Assembly: GCA_034509735.1 (NCBI GenBank)
Contig: JACGWO010000001.1
Coordinates: forward strand, 16,694,854 to 16,758,853
Reading direction: 5' to 3'
From: Sesamum alatum
Lineage: Eukaryota; Streptophyta; Magnoliopsida; Lamiales; Pedaliaceae
Length of the DNA: 64,000 nucleotides
Shown one piece after another: positions 32,801 to 43,014 of the stretch. Position 1 is the stretch's first letter. Each line of letters starts with the position of its first letter. The notes beneath the pieces were generated by a model that had not been told where the DNA came from, did no database searches, and was given only the letters and a program-made list of their open reading frames with translations. The position numbers were made by a program, and so were the translations under genes.

Positions 32801-33086
32801 TCTATACTATTATATAAAAATTAAAAAAAAAATTATTCATAAATGACAGTTAATTACACCGTCGCACCATTTTTTTGTTATGTCAAAAAAATCTTCAACT
32901 GATATGATAACTATTTTATTCAACTTTTTAAATTTTATATTAATTGATAAATTAATTTTTCTTTCTTTCCTTTATTTTTTTAATGTGATGCGTTAGTTTC
33001 TATATTTTACTCTTATTTATATTACATTTTAAAACTTAAAAAATTATTTAGTATATGATGCAAGAACGACGTGTCACGACTGCTAG
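32801..33086 (+). mobile_element. Non-autonomous Helitron H1
   Basis: 5' end TCTATACTATTATATAAAAA after an A; 3' end ...ACGACTGCTAG before a T, matching the A^T insertion rule and CTRR terminus. The hairpin motif before the 3' end (ACGACGTGTCACGA) is weak. Noncoding. H2, H3 and H8 share the body motif ACACCGC.AC. Confidence 0.7.
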
Positions 33087-33327
33087 TAATAAATAATGAA
33101 ATAACAATCGAGTCTTGGTAACTATATACTTTAGTGCCGGGTACGTAAGAATGTAAGATGGTCCACTATTCCAATAGTTTGTACACCACATTTATGATCA
33201 TTAATAAATATTTACATATGAAGGAGAAATGATTTGACTAAAAATTCAAATTTTTATTTAGCCAAACTCAAATAATTATATAATACTTCTTATTTAATAG
33301 TGTACGTTAATCACATAATAAAATCTT

Positions 33328-33745
33328 AGGTGAATTACGATGACCTAATCCTGAGATTTGTCATAATTATGGATACCCTCTCATTGTTTCAAAAATTACA
33401 AATACCCCCCTTGAGGTTTATAACCGTCTAACAAATAACTCATTTCCATCCATTTTCAGGAGTGAACTGACCAAAATGTCCTTACGCAAATTGAATGATC
33501 TTTTAAAATTTTTTGGACAAAAATGCGCAGAGAGAGGTTTTTTATATTTTTTAAACAAAGGAGCATAATTTAATTTGTTTGGCTGATTTTTTTACAATTT
33601 AAAAAAACAAATCAAGGACAAAATGGACCATTTCAGATCCTCGGTTAAAAATTACAAACTTCAATGGGGCATTTGTAATTTTTGAAATCACGATGGAGTA
33701 TTCATAATTATGTCAAATCTCATGAGAGGTCATTATAATTCACCC
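33328..33745. mobile_element. Long-TIR MITE M4 with 9-bp target duplication
   Basis: Close relative of M3, starting AGGTGAATTACGATGACC and ending GGTCATTATAATTCACCC. A perfect 9-bp duplication TAAAATCTT (33319-33327, 33746-33754) flanks it. Confidence 0.8.
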
Positions 33746-33939
33746 TAAAATCTTTGTCATTATTTTCTCTCGGATTGACAGAGTTTTTTCCCAATTTTTG
33801 TGGAAAAAGGTGGACAGAGCTTGCTTGAAATTTTTTTAATTCAAAACTATAGTAAGTTTATCTTTACTAATATTTATTATATTTATACTTTAATTTGTAT
33901 TCGTAGTGACAAATCTATATTTTTTTTGAGGAATTGATT

Positions 33940-34225
33940 CATATGATTGTGTGAGATATGATCGTCCTGAAGTCAGATTTAGAAAAATATGCCGTAGTAC
34001 TCCGTTTGTTGAACTGGAGTCGATTTTGTTTGAAACACTTGGCCTCCGTAGAGTTGACTTTAAGTTACAAATATGTTTTAAATGTGTGACATGTAATGTT
34101 GGTCGATGGAGGGAGACGGTGTTGCATATTAAGACCAACCAAGATTTGCAATTTTTTTTTTTTTTGATCTGGTAAATGGGTATACGTCTGTTGATTTTTT
34201 TGTTGAAACTGAAAAGCGGTAGAAT
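33940..34225 (+). pseudogene. Possible MULE transposase N-terminal remnant
   Basis: A frame at 33951-34175 reads RYDRPEVRFRKICRSTPFVE, LESILFETLGLRRVDFKLQI and RWRETVLHIKTNQDLQFF. After a T-tract frame change near 34150-34165 it could continue LVNGYTSVDFFVETEKR. The order resembles the N-terminal region upstream of plant MuDR-type transposases. I have only pattern resemblance, no catalytic domain and no exact family match, so this call is tentative. Confidence 0.35.
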
Positions 34226-34232
34226 GACCGCT

Positions 34233-34341
34233 TAGTGATATGTCGTAGATGGACCCGTCTGGTGATATATCGTAGATGGACCCATTTGCTGATAAGTGGT
34301 AGAAGGACCCGTTTGGTGATATGTGGTAAATGGACCTGCCT
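34233..34341. repeat. Four tandem copies of a 27-bp unit
   Basis: GTGATATGTCGTAGATGGACCCGTCTG and three close variants follow directly. On the minus strand each copy encodes nine residues of the form TTYHQTGPS. It may be a repeat region of the transposase-like remnant just upstream. 34342-34590 holds nothing else I recognise. Confidence 0.8.
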
Positions 34342-34703
34342 CATCGCTCGAAATATCACTACTAATCGGTCCTCCTCGGACAACAGGATAACGTGAACGC
34401 GTAAAATTCACAATTTCGCGTAGTCCATCTCGATGTCTCAATGAAATGCACAAAAATGCCTGGCTTCTGTGCCCTTTATTTATTTATTTTTTAATCGTAT
34501 AGACATACTAAAATTTTAAAACTTTTTAATAAACCCCTTTTTCTTAATTTTTTTTAATATTATTTAATTAATTTTATCCAAATCTAATATGCATCAGTCA
34601 CCAATTCTATATTAATTATTTTCTCCTCCGATAAGCCCATTTATTAATTAAAATAATTAATATAGAATTAGCGATCGATGCATCATTGGCCAGTAAGCCC
34701 ATT

Positions 34704-34990
34704 CCTAACTCAGTTGGCGAAGCTGAAGCCCCATAACTTCGAGGTCATGGGTTTGAGCCCCATCGAATGCGTTGGATGTTATTCTATTATATAGTAGGCG
34801 AAGGTCTTTCTACTGTAATCAGTAGGTAATTTTTGGATGTAGGTGTAATTATTTAGACTGATGATCAGGATATAGTTGTTGTAATTGTCTTTATTCAGAT
34901 ATTGATATTCGATAGGACGAATCGTAACAGATTAATTTTAATATTTAATAATATTTCATCGCTTTCACTAAAAGAAACAAAAAAAAAACA
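34704..34990 (+). mobile_element. SINE S1 (tRNA-derived)
   Basis: The head has an A-box-like TAACTCAGTTGG and a B-box GGGTTTGAGCCCC in tRNA spacing. The body motif CTATTATATAGTAGGCGAAGG and the tail TTTCATCGCTTTCACT followed by A(10) match S2 and S3. It resembles a tRNA gene but lacks a foldable acceptor stem, so it is not called a tRNA. Its target duplication is unclear. Confidence 0.75.
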
Positions 34991-35354
34991 AATGGGCTTA
35001 CCGATCTATAATCGTGCTGGATCTTTTAGTTTAATTTATTAACGGAAATAATTAGACCGCCAACTCGATCCAATTAGAGATACTTTGACTTGCCCGTTCA
35101 CCAGAAATTTAGACTATTCATAGATTTAAAATTATGAATTACAAAATCTTTACTAACAAATAATTTGATTTTATTAAAATAGTTTTAGAATTTAAATAAT
35201 TTTAAATTATTCAACTTTATATTTAAATTATGTGTTGCTGTAAATTAATGAATGTCAAACTCCTCTAATATAAAACATTTCAAATTCTTTATTTATATTA
35301 AAATGCAGCCTGAAGGAATTTATGTCCCCTGCAAGCGCGAAAATATGGGAAGTT

Positions 35355-35661
35355 TTCTTTTAGGCAAAAGCGATGAATTATTATTATTTGAAATCAGAAT
35401 TTGGAAAGCTTTTTAAGTACAAACGATTAACTATTATTATCTGAAATCAATCAATTACAATCATTCAACAAAGACAACTATAACAATCATATACTGATCA
35501 ACCATATCAGGTAAATTACATCTAAATAACACTTAGTCATACTGTAGAAATACCACACCTACTATATAGTAGATAATATCCCACACATTGGTGGGGGTCG
35601 AACCATGACCTCTAAGGTCATGGGACTTCAACTTTAATGACTAAACTAAGCGATAATTAGT
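35355..35661 (-). mobile_element. SINE S2 (tRNA-derived), minus strand
   Basis: On the minus strand: A box GCTTAGTTTAGTCATTAAAG, B box GGTTCGACCCC (plus-strand GGGGTCGAACC near 35593), then CTACTATATAGTAGGTGTGG and the tail motif TTCATCGCTTTTGCC. A 16-bp target duplication GAAAATATGGGAAGTT / GAAAATCCGGGAAGTT (14 of 16 identical) flanks it at 35339-35354 and 35662-35677. Confidence 0.8.
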
Positions 35662-35840
35662 GAAAATCCGGGAAGTTAAAAGCCAAGTTAATATGCTGTG
35701 TATTATTGCAAATAATTGTTCTTATAATACATGCGTACAATATAAATTTTTTTTAAAAAAAATCGTAAATAGAATGAAAAAATACACACTAATACATATT
35801 TATTTATACTATTATAAAAATAAAATTTTTTATACGACTA

Positions 35841-36267
35841 CACTAAATTATTATCAAAAATGGCTTCAACTTCCCAACTTGTATAATTGAATTAACTATT
35901 CAATTAGATTCCTTTGGAAAATTAATTTCATGCAATTATATATATTCAAATATTAAATTTACTCACATTTTGTTTAAATTTATTGTTAGTCGAAATAGAA
36001 ATAACGTATCGATATTTGTGTTGTATATATATATATATATAATCATCATTATCAATATAACAAATATTCTACAAACTTTTAATTTTTAATTTAATTTGAG
36101 TACAAAAATTGTATTGATATTAATGCATTACAAAAAATTAACAGACAAATTTTATATGTGAGATTGTAAGGTAATGACAAATTTTAAAATATAGAAATAA
36201 ATTATGAATTTTGATAAAATAAAAATATAACTAAAAATTATAGCGCAGGTCTTGCGTACTACAGTTT
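35841..36267. other. AT-rich spacer, no gene seen
   Basis: Contains an (AT)n run near 36026-36041. At its end AGCGCAGGTCTTGCG near 36242-36256 looks like a hairpin before a Helitron 3' end. Confidence 0.4.
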
Positions 36268-36844
36268 CTAATACTATTATATAGAAAAGAGGTACTATAG
36301 ACACAAGTGGCAGTTTTGACATAAAAATATCAAATATAAAGAGTTAAGTTTTGCTCTAAATGATATGATCTATTATCCTTCAATTTTTTGACCAAAATTC
36401 TAATTTAATAGAATTTTAATTTTTTACTATTATAATAAATATTCCGATTTTAATTAATATATATAGTTAAACACTGACTTTTTTAACTGTATAATTTTAA
36501 TAGATTGAAAAGTGAAATCAGCCACAATTTTCTTATACGCAATTTTTTTTTACAGAAAAATAAAATTATCTATTAAGAATCATACATAATACACAACTAA
36601 GTCCATACGAAATACATAAGACACAAACCAACAAATGAGCACTACATTTAAGGACCAAAATCGCGCAAAATTAAAAAGATATATGACGAAAAATACATTT
36701 AAGGCTTTCAAAGTTTTTCAAAAATTTACATTCCCCATTTTTTGGTGAGAAGGTTGAGAACTAAATTGTTAGAAGCTCATCATTGCATTTTTATTATATA
36801 TATTAACGATGATGATGTAATAATTTCTTTTTATAGGTGCAAAG

Positions 36845-37186
36845 ATGAATGAAATTCAAGTTTATTACAAATTTGCTAGGCTGAAAAGAAAGAGAGAGTT
36901 ATATACAAAGCGTCATAGGGGAGTTAATAACAATTCGGTTGTAGAAATTTTGGCACGTATTTATATGGAATATCAGCAGTTATCTGAATTGCACAATAGA
37001 CAATCCATCGTTAATGAAGAACCCAATATTTATGTGCCAACATCACGAGGTAGACGTAGGCGAGGGTCTTCGACACGTTCTGCTAGAGGACGTTCTAATC
37101 AGGGATCATCTTCCCGTACAAGAAATAATGGACGTGATGGACGAACCAATGAGAATCCATTGCACCATTCTCAGGTGGCCCAAGAT
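36845..37186 (+). pseudogene. Unidentified gene remnant, exon-like segment 1
   Basis: The ATG at 36845 follows TTTTTATAGGTGCAAAG, which could be a splice acceptor. The reading is basic: FARLKRKRELYTKRHRGVNN, a YQQLSELHNRQS helix, then an Arg/Ser/Gly-rich GRRRRGSSTRSARGRSNQGS tract. A GT donor (GATG|GTATGCCC) lies near 37186. I do not recognise the family. It could be part of a Helitron or MULE ORF or a captured host exon. Confidence 0.45.
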
Positions 37187-37344
37187 GGTATGCCCTTAGA
37201 GAACATATATTGCATTATATTTGTATCTCCTTAATTTTTAGTGGCTTCGTTTTTTTTTTTTAACCTTCTCTTTATTTTTTCTTATAGATATATAATCATT
37301 TTTAAAATCAGAATGTGTGTGTATATATATTGTATTTGATGTAG

Positions 37345-37420
37345 GACAAGAGCTCATGGGTCATATTGGTGGCAACCAACCAACATTAGTAGTACTTTCT
37401 CCTACATTGATCGTGAATGG
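37345..37420 (+). pseudogene. Unidentified gene remnant, exon-like segment 2
   Basis: Between GATGTAG and GTGAATG|GTAAAT the frame is open and reads GQELMGHIGGNQPTLVVLSP. Splice-like borders on both sides suggest an exon of the same remnant as 36845-37186. Function unknown. Confidence 0.35.
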
Positions 37421-37509
37421 TAAATTATCTCATTCTAATATGACAATAGATTTGTATGTATTTGTATATATCTTTATTTCAGTTTAATTTACCGTACTAT
37501 TGAATTTTG

Positions 37510-37830
37510 TAGAAGTTTATTATATTTCAAATGTAAAAAATATACTCTTCTATTGGTGGACATGTTTTATGGTCACACTCCAAGATATGTACTTTATTCA
37601 TTTTCTAACAAGATATTATATTAGAGTGAAATATAACAACGATAGTCTCGATTTGAAATTGTTTAACAAGCAAGCCGAATATATATTTCGGAATCAAGCT
37701 GCTTATTTTAAATTTTTGGAAGAAAAGGTAAATAACAATCCTATTTTGAGACTCATACAATATTTCATATATACAAATAGTTTTGCCATGACATATTCTG
37801 TTACTAGGAAAATGGTAGAAAGATGATGCA
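37510..37830 (+). pseudogene. Unidentified gene remnant, exon-like segment 3
   Basis: After TTTTGTAG the frame reads through RYYIRVKYNNDSLDLKLFN, KQAEYIFRNQAAYFKFLEEK and then AG|GTAAAT, another possible donor near 37727. The open frame itself runs to 37826. I do not recognise the domain. Confidence 0.35.
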
Positions 37831-38152
37831 AGACCACATCAACTCATTTATAAGCCGCGCCTATACATTTATTGTGCCTGTACCACCAATTTCTCCAAGG
37901 CCAAATGCTCGATGTCCGATGAATTTTATTTTACTAGTACTATTATATAGAAAAGAGGTACTATAGACACAAGTGGCAGTTTTGACATAAAAAATACAAC
38001 TAATAATATAACTAACTTATTCAACTTTTAAATTTTATATTAATTTATCTGTCCAAATTAAGATATCTTATTTGTATTTATAATAAATTTTAAAATATAT
38101 AAAAATAGATTTATTATATACACACATAAACGACGTATCACTATAACTATTT

Positions 38153-38836
38153 AATATAAATTAAACCGAATTATGGATTTCGTAGACCAAGTAATCAAAT
38201 CAGATCCATCCAAAGCAGACCAAGTAATCAAATCAAATCCATCCAATTCCAAAGTGTATAACAACAGGTTATTGAAGTTTGCAAGAAACAAAATTAAAAA
38301 TTATAAAAAAATAATAATAATAAACGAAAGTCAACCCCCAAATGGGGAGACTCCGGTCAATTCCTTTTCCTTTTGTTTTGTTTTTTTCATTTAATAATTC
38401 CTTTTCCTTTTGTTAATTATTATTTATTAGTTTAAGAAATAATTAAGATTTAATTAATGCTTAATAATGATTGATTATTATTTAAAATTATAATTTTGTA
38501 ATCATTATTTAATAATACATCAAATAATTTTAATAAGTAAATATTATTAAATTTTAATAATTAATAAATATCTTTATTATTAAAAAAAAACATGATAGTA
38601 TTGCAGAGCTCAACTCCAAATGATATGTATATACACTACTTGACCAAAATTGAATTAGTGAAACATTATATCATGATGCATTAGTGAAACATTATATCAT
38701 GATGCATATTGGTTACAAGAAATTTATTATTTATGTCGAATTTTATTGTTCATTATTTGAAATTTTAAATTAATTGTTTAATATTTTTTTGGTATATTTT
38801 TATTCAAGTCCTGTGAGCGTCGACACCGAGATCTTC
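38153..38836. other. AT-rich spacer, no gene seen
   Basis: Short ORF 38173-38394 has a duplicated DQVIKSNPS phrase from a local 36-bp repeat and is not credible as a gene. A local direct repeat AGTGAAACATTATATCATGATGCAT occurs at about 38657 and 38682. Confidence 0.4.
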
Positions 38837-39928
38837 GGTTTATTTATATTTTTATTATAAAAAAAATAAAAATTACACGTGTACCGTGAAATTGGTACAC
38901 GTTGTAAAAATATAGTGTTGGCGACCCACTATTAAAAATTATTTTTTTTGTTGGGTCGCCGGCTGGGCCAGCGACCGTGGGTGGCTCGCCGGCCCAGCTG
39001 GCAACCCTTTTTTCTTTAAAAAAGAAATTATTTTTTATTATATTTAATATATAATTATAATAAGTGTTAATATATTTAATAAGATTTACTAATTAAATCT
39101 TATTTTATTATTAAAGCTAATTATGATTAATTTATTCCAATAAGATAATGCTATTACAATTTTAAAATTCTTTATAATAATTAATAAACTTAAAATTTTA
39201 TAAAATAATGTACCAAATACTTGAATACACATTTTTATGTAATTTTTCAGTGTATTATTTTTAATTTTAAATTTTTATAATCATGGGTGACCCCTCTTCT
39301 TATTTTTTTAATTCGTGGGTGGCCCCTCTTTTTTATAATCATGTGTCGGCGACCGTGGGTGACCCTTTTTTTTTTATTTTTTAATTCATTTATATTTAAT
39401 TGTTAATATATTTAATAATATTTACTAATTAAATCTTATTTTATTATTTCAAGCTAATTATGATTAATAATTAAATAAAATAATTGACTTTATGATAATT
39501 TAAAGAATTATGATTATAAAAATTTAAAAATTAAAAATAATACACTAAAAAATTACATAAAAATATGTATTCAAGTATTTGGTACATTATTTTGTAAAAT
39601 TTTAAGTTTATTAGTTATTATAAAAAATTTTAAAATTATAAGAACATTATCTTATTGGAATAAATTAATTATAATTAGCTTTAATAATAAAATAAAATTT
39701 AATTAGTAAATCTTATTAAATATATTAATACTTATTATAATTATATATTAAATATAATAAAAAATAATTTAAAAAAAAAGTTGCCAGCTGGGCCGGCGAC
39801 CCAACAAAAAAAATTAATTTTTAATAGTGGGTCGCCAGTTGGGCTGGCGACCCACTATATTTTTACAATGTGTACCGATTTTACGGTACACGTGTAATTT
39901 TTTTTTTTAATAAAAATATAAATAAGCC
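38837..39928. mobile_element. Foldback element with ~450-bp inverted arms
   Basis: The whole 1092 bp is an inverted repeat around a short centre near 39380. The left arm contains GGTTTATTTATATTTTTATT, ACACGTGTACCGTGAAATTGG and GGGTCGCCGGCTGGGCC; the right arm has their complements, ending AATAAAAATATAAATAAGCC. A perfect 10-bp target duplication CGAGATCTTC flanks it (38827-38836, 39929-39938). Length of arms and duplication suggest a MULE-type foldback element. It has no ORF. Confidence 0.9.
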
Positions 39929-39938
39929 CGAGATCTTC

Positions 39939-41163
39939 TTTCTTTCTGACCTACAGAATCTGTTAGGCAAGTTTTGTTCTTGGAGCTTACAATAATAATT
40001 TTGGAACTTCTATGATATCATAATTTTATTGTTAGATCTGAATTAATTTATTGAAATTCTAACGAAAAATAAGTTAGAAACTCATATTTTTTTCGATTGA
40101 GTTTGTAAGTACTTAATATTTCATTTTAAATTTTATTTTGAATTATTAAATATTCTATGATACTTTATAAATTTTAAAATATGTCTAATTACATTTACTG
40201 TCCCATATATATAGTGTAGTGGCAAATAATGATTGCATATAAAATGGTGATAATTTATACCCAAATTAAACTTTTTAAAGCAATTAGAGAACCCATACCT
40301 TCGAATTTTAAAAAGTGGTCAGATTTTGCTGATATAGACATTTTTAGAACTTTTTAAATTGGAAAAATTGATGAGTGGGCATAGCTGAAAAACCCACGCC
40401 ACGTAAGAGTTGACTGGGAATTTCATTTACTGCCCTGTATATATTGAGTAGTGGCAAAATAAAAACCGTATATAAAAAGGTTGGAATTTATACCTTGGAA
40501 TTAAGTTTTTTTAATCTATTACAGGACTCTGGTCACGAAATTTTAAAAAGTAGCCGGATTTTACTGACATGAAAAATTTTAAGGCTTTTTAAATTAGGTG
40601 AATTGCTGACTGGGCATAGCTGAAAAAATCAACGCCACATAAACGCTAAATAACTAAAAAAATCAATTGGGTACCAAAAATATATTAATTGGAAAACTCG
40701 AGTATTAATTAAGTCATTTATAATTACTCGTGTATGACAATAATATTAATATTAAAATTCAAATATTAATTAATTGAGTCATTTATAAATATTTATATAC
40801 CAAAATAACATTAACGAAAAAAACTCGAATGGTAATATAAATTTGACTGCTTAAACTAATAAATGATAATTGACCAAAGAAAAAGAAATGGTCAGGGTCG
40901 TCATTTGACATGACTGATTCGGGCCGAAATTATTGAAAGAAAAAAGAAATTACTTGAGTCGTTATTAACGATTCGTGGTAAAATTGCAAGTTGCCCCCTT
41001 TCGGGTAGACTTGCACTTATTTTTATAATATTTTTAATAAATAAGCCAACGTACAATCAAGGTCAAGCAGGTTTTATTGGGAAAAGTCTCCAAACTTTTA
41101 ATGTGACACGGTATTTTGGGTTTCGAGTTTTCTGCATGTTGGTATTTTTTTTTTTTTAATTTT
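39939..41163. other. AT-rich spacer with a 232-bp tandem duplication
   Basis: 40192-40423 and 40424-40645 are diverged tandem copies (ATTTACTGTCCC / ATTTACTGCCCT, GAGTGGGCATAGCTGAAAAA / GACTGGGCATAGCTGAAAAA). No gene seen. Confidence 0.5.
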
Positions 41164-41387
41164 AGAGTAAATTATATTGATATATATGAGATTACGTTTT
41201 ATTACACAATTTTTTTTGTTTACAAATTATAAATACATTTATTAAAATTATAATTATAATTACAATTACATCTCATATTCAACAGTAAAAAATTACACAA
41301 ACACCTATTTACGTACATTTTGTATAATTAGGTTGAACATTTTGTATAATTAGGTTGAACCGCGAAGGGAGTCAAAGTAATTTACCC
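41164..41387. mobile_element. Eroded long-TIR MITE M5
   Basis: Left AGAGTAAATTATATTGA and right GTCAAAGTAATTTACCC are inverted and match the family ends of M3 and M4. It contains a 27-bp internal tandem duplication ACATTTTGTATAATTAGGTTGA near 41316-41360. Target duplication not evident. Confidence 0.55.
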
Positions 41388-41437
41388 TTATTTTTACAAT
41401 ATTTTCTACACATGTTGTGTATTTGTTTCTATATTAA

Positions 41438-41670
41438 TCTATATTATTATATAAAGTAAATTTTGTTTTTATTAATAAATGGTGGTTACTTACACCGCAA
41501 CATCAATTTTTTTGTTATATTGATAATATCCCTAGGTTAGTTTTCATTTTTTTTCTTTCTTTCTTAAATGCAATGTGTTGATTAATATGTATATTTTCTT
41601 ATTTACAATAATTTTAAAGCGTGCAATGTTATTTTATATGCATGCAGGGACAGCGTGCCATGACGACTAG
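41438..41670 (+). mobile_element. Non-autonomous Helitron H2
   Basis: Starts TCTATATTATTATATAAAG after A and ends GGGACAGCGTGCCATGACGACTAG before T. Body motif GGTTACTTACACCGCAACATCA shared with H1 and H3. Confidence 0.75.
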
Positions 41671-41901
41671 TTAATATATGCACTCACAAATGACGGTTAA
41701 TGACACCGCGACACCAATTCTTTTGTTATGTGATAATACTCCTAAGGTAGTTTTCTATTATTTTCTTTTCTTTCTTTCTTCTTCTTTTTTTAAATGCAAT
41801 GTGTTGTTTACATATATACATATTTTTTCCTTATTTACAATAATTTTGAATCGTGCATATTATTTTATATGCACGCAGGGGCGGCCTACTACGACAGCTA
41901 G
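41671..41901 (+). mobile_element. Helitron H3, 5'-truncated, tandem to H2
   Basis: Follows H2 directly. Shares ACGGTTAATGACACCGCGACACCAA and the 3' end GCACGCAGGGGCGGCCTACTACGACAGCTAG before T. The 5' TC end is missing, so it is either a truncated neighbour or part of a Helitron concatemer. Confidence 0.65.
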
Positions 41902-42700
41902 TTAGGGATATATACATCTTCCTTTCTTGAAATTTACACATAAATCTTATGTGGTTTGAGAACTTATATGTAGTACCCACAGTGTTTGTTTCTTTCCAGT
42001 AAATAAATCCTCATTAGTCGGAATTTCACGAAAATTGCCGAGATTAGCAAAAAGATGAATGAAAAATCATATTTATACTCGATTGATTAATTACTAACTT
42101 ATTGTAGGTCTAACAAATTTTTTTGAGCAAACTACCCTTATATATCTTGATATGCTAATGCATATGAAGAGACATATCTTCATCCTTGTAAGGTTAATTT
42201 GGTTAGAAAAAATTTATTTGACGTGCAATAAGTCAATTGAGGGTACATATGAAATTTCATTCATTTCTTTTGCTAATATCAGCAAATTCCGTGAATTTTA
42301 ACTAAAAGATGAATCTATTTGTTGGATGGAAACAAACATCAATGATAATAGATATAATTTCTCAAATCAAAGAAAATCTACATATAAATTATATCAAACA
42401 TTAGGAGAAGACGAAGTAATTATCTCCTTTTTTTTTTCTTGAATCCACGTATGTATATATTAATTGAATAATTATTTCACCAGCTTTTATCTTTTTTCCC
42501 TCCTCTAACTTCTTTTATCTCTCATTTTTCATTTTCCTTTTTAAATTATTTCTTACTTTTCTCTCTTCTCACCTTCCACGTTATTGAATGAATATAATTG
42601 AATATATTAATTTCTTATTTTATTTTTTCTCGATAATTGCTTATAAGTTTTAGTATCCTATATTTATTTAATGAAGATGTATATATTTTTAAATATTTTT
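41902..42700. other. AT-rich flank of cupin gene 2 with an old dispersed repeat
   Basis: 42240-42430 matches 24410-24600. ACATCTTCCTTTC...TAAATCTTATG near 41926-41952 and its inverted form near 42375-42415 suggest an eroded inverted-repeat element. The rest, up to the promoter, is T-rich and CT-rich with no ORF. Confidence 0.4.
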
Positions 42701-42757
42701 AAATTAATTGTACACATACATACGAGCGTTCCCCACGCGTTAGTTTGCCAAGTCTCT

Positions 42758-42765
42758 TATATATA
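42758..42765 (+). promoter_or_regulatory. TATA box of cupin gene 2
   Basis: TTATATATA lies 51-58 bp upstream of the ATG at 42816, followed by AGGGGCACAGAGGC, which resembles the flank of cupin gene 1 near 26621-26645. Confidence 0.6.
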
Positions 42766-43014
42766 GGGGCACAGAGGCTTTGGAAACATACATTATACAC
42801 ACAGTTCATAACTTGATGGAGTTGAATTCATCTTTCCAAACGGCTGACGCCACCGTCTATGAAGGCGAAGCCGGCGGGTTCTACGCCGCGACAGGGCCCA
42901 CATCTCCGGCGATTCCCCAGGGGAAGCTCGCCGCCGGAAAACTTGTTTTGCATCCGCGCGGCTTTGCTCCGCCCCACTACTCAGACACTTTCAACATCGG
43001 TTATGTTGCCCAAG

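Larger units (their letters stand above)
34590..35840. repeat. Repeat unit B (holds SINEs S1 and S2)
   Basis: Aligns with the second half of units A and C: GCATCAGTCACCAATTCTATATTAATTATTTT, AATGGGCTTACCGATCTATAATCG, CGCCAACTCGATCCAATTA, TTTAGACTATTCATAGATTT, and TATTATTGCAAATAATTGTTCTTATAA. It lacks the MITE, SINE S3 and LINE of unit A, so it serves as the empty site for all three. Its first 95 bp contain an inverted duplication (34591-34623 against 34650-34682). Confidence 0.75.
36268..38152 (+). mobile_element. Helitron-like region with two 5' ends and a gene remnant
   Basis: A Helitron-like 5' end TCTAATACTATTATATAGAAAAG begins at 36268. The 56-bp stretch TACTATTATATAGAAAAGAGG... through GACATAAAAA at 36272-36327 recurs at 37938-37993, directly after TTTACTAG. 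The second copy leads to a degenerate Helitron 3' end (AAACGACGTATCAC near 38130, compare H1). So 37938-38152 is a short Helitron (H8), and 36268-37937 may be a longer one carrying the coding remnant at 36845-37826. Confidence 0.5.

Noticed and set aside
32801..33086. Stowaway-type MITE
   Set aside because: No terminal inverted repeats or TA duplication; TC...CTAG ends with A^T flanks fit a Helitron better.
34704..34790. Candidate tRNA gene
   Set aside because: Head of SINE S1: no closed cloverleaf, and the body and poly(A) tail match other SINE copies.
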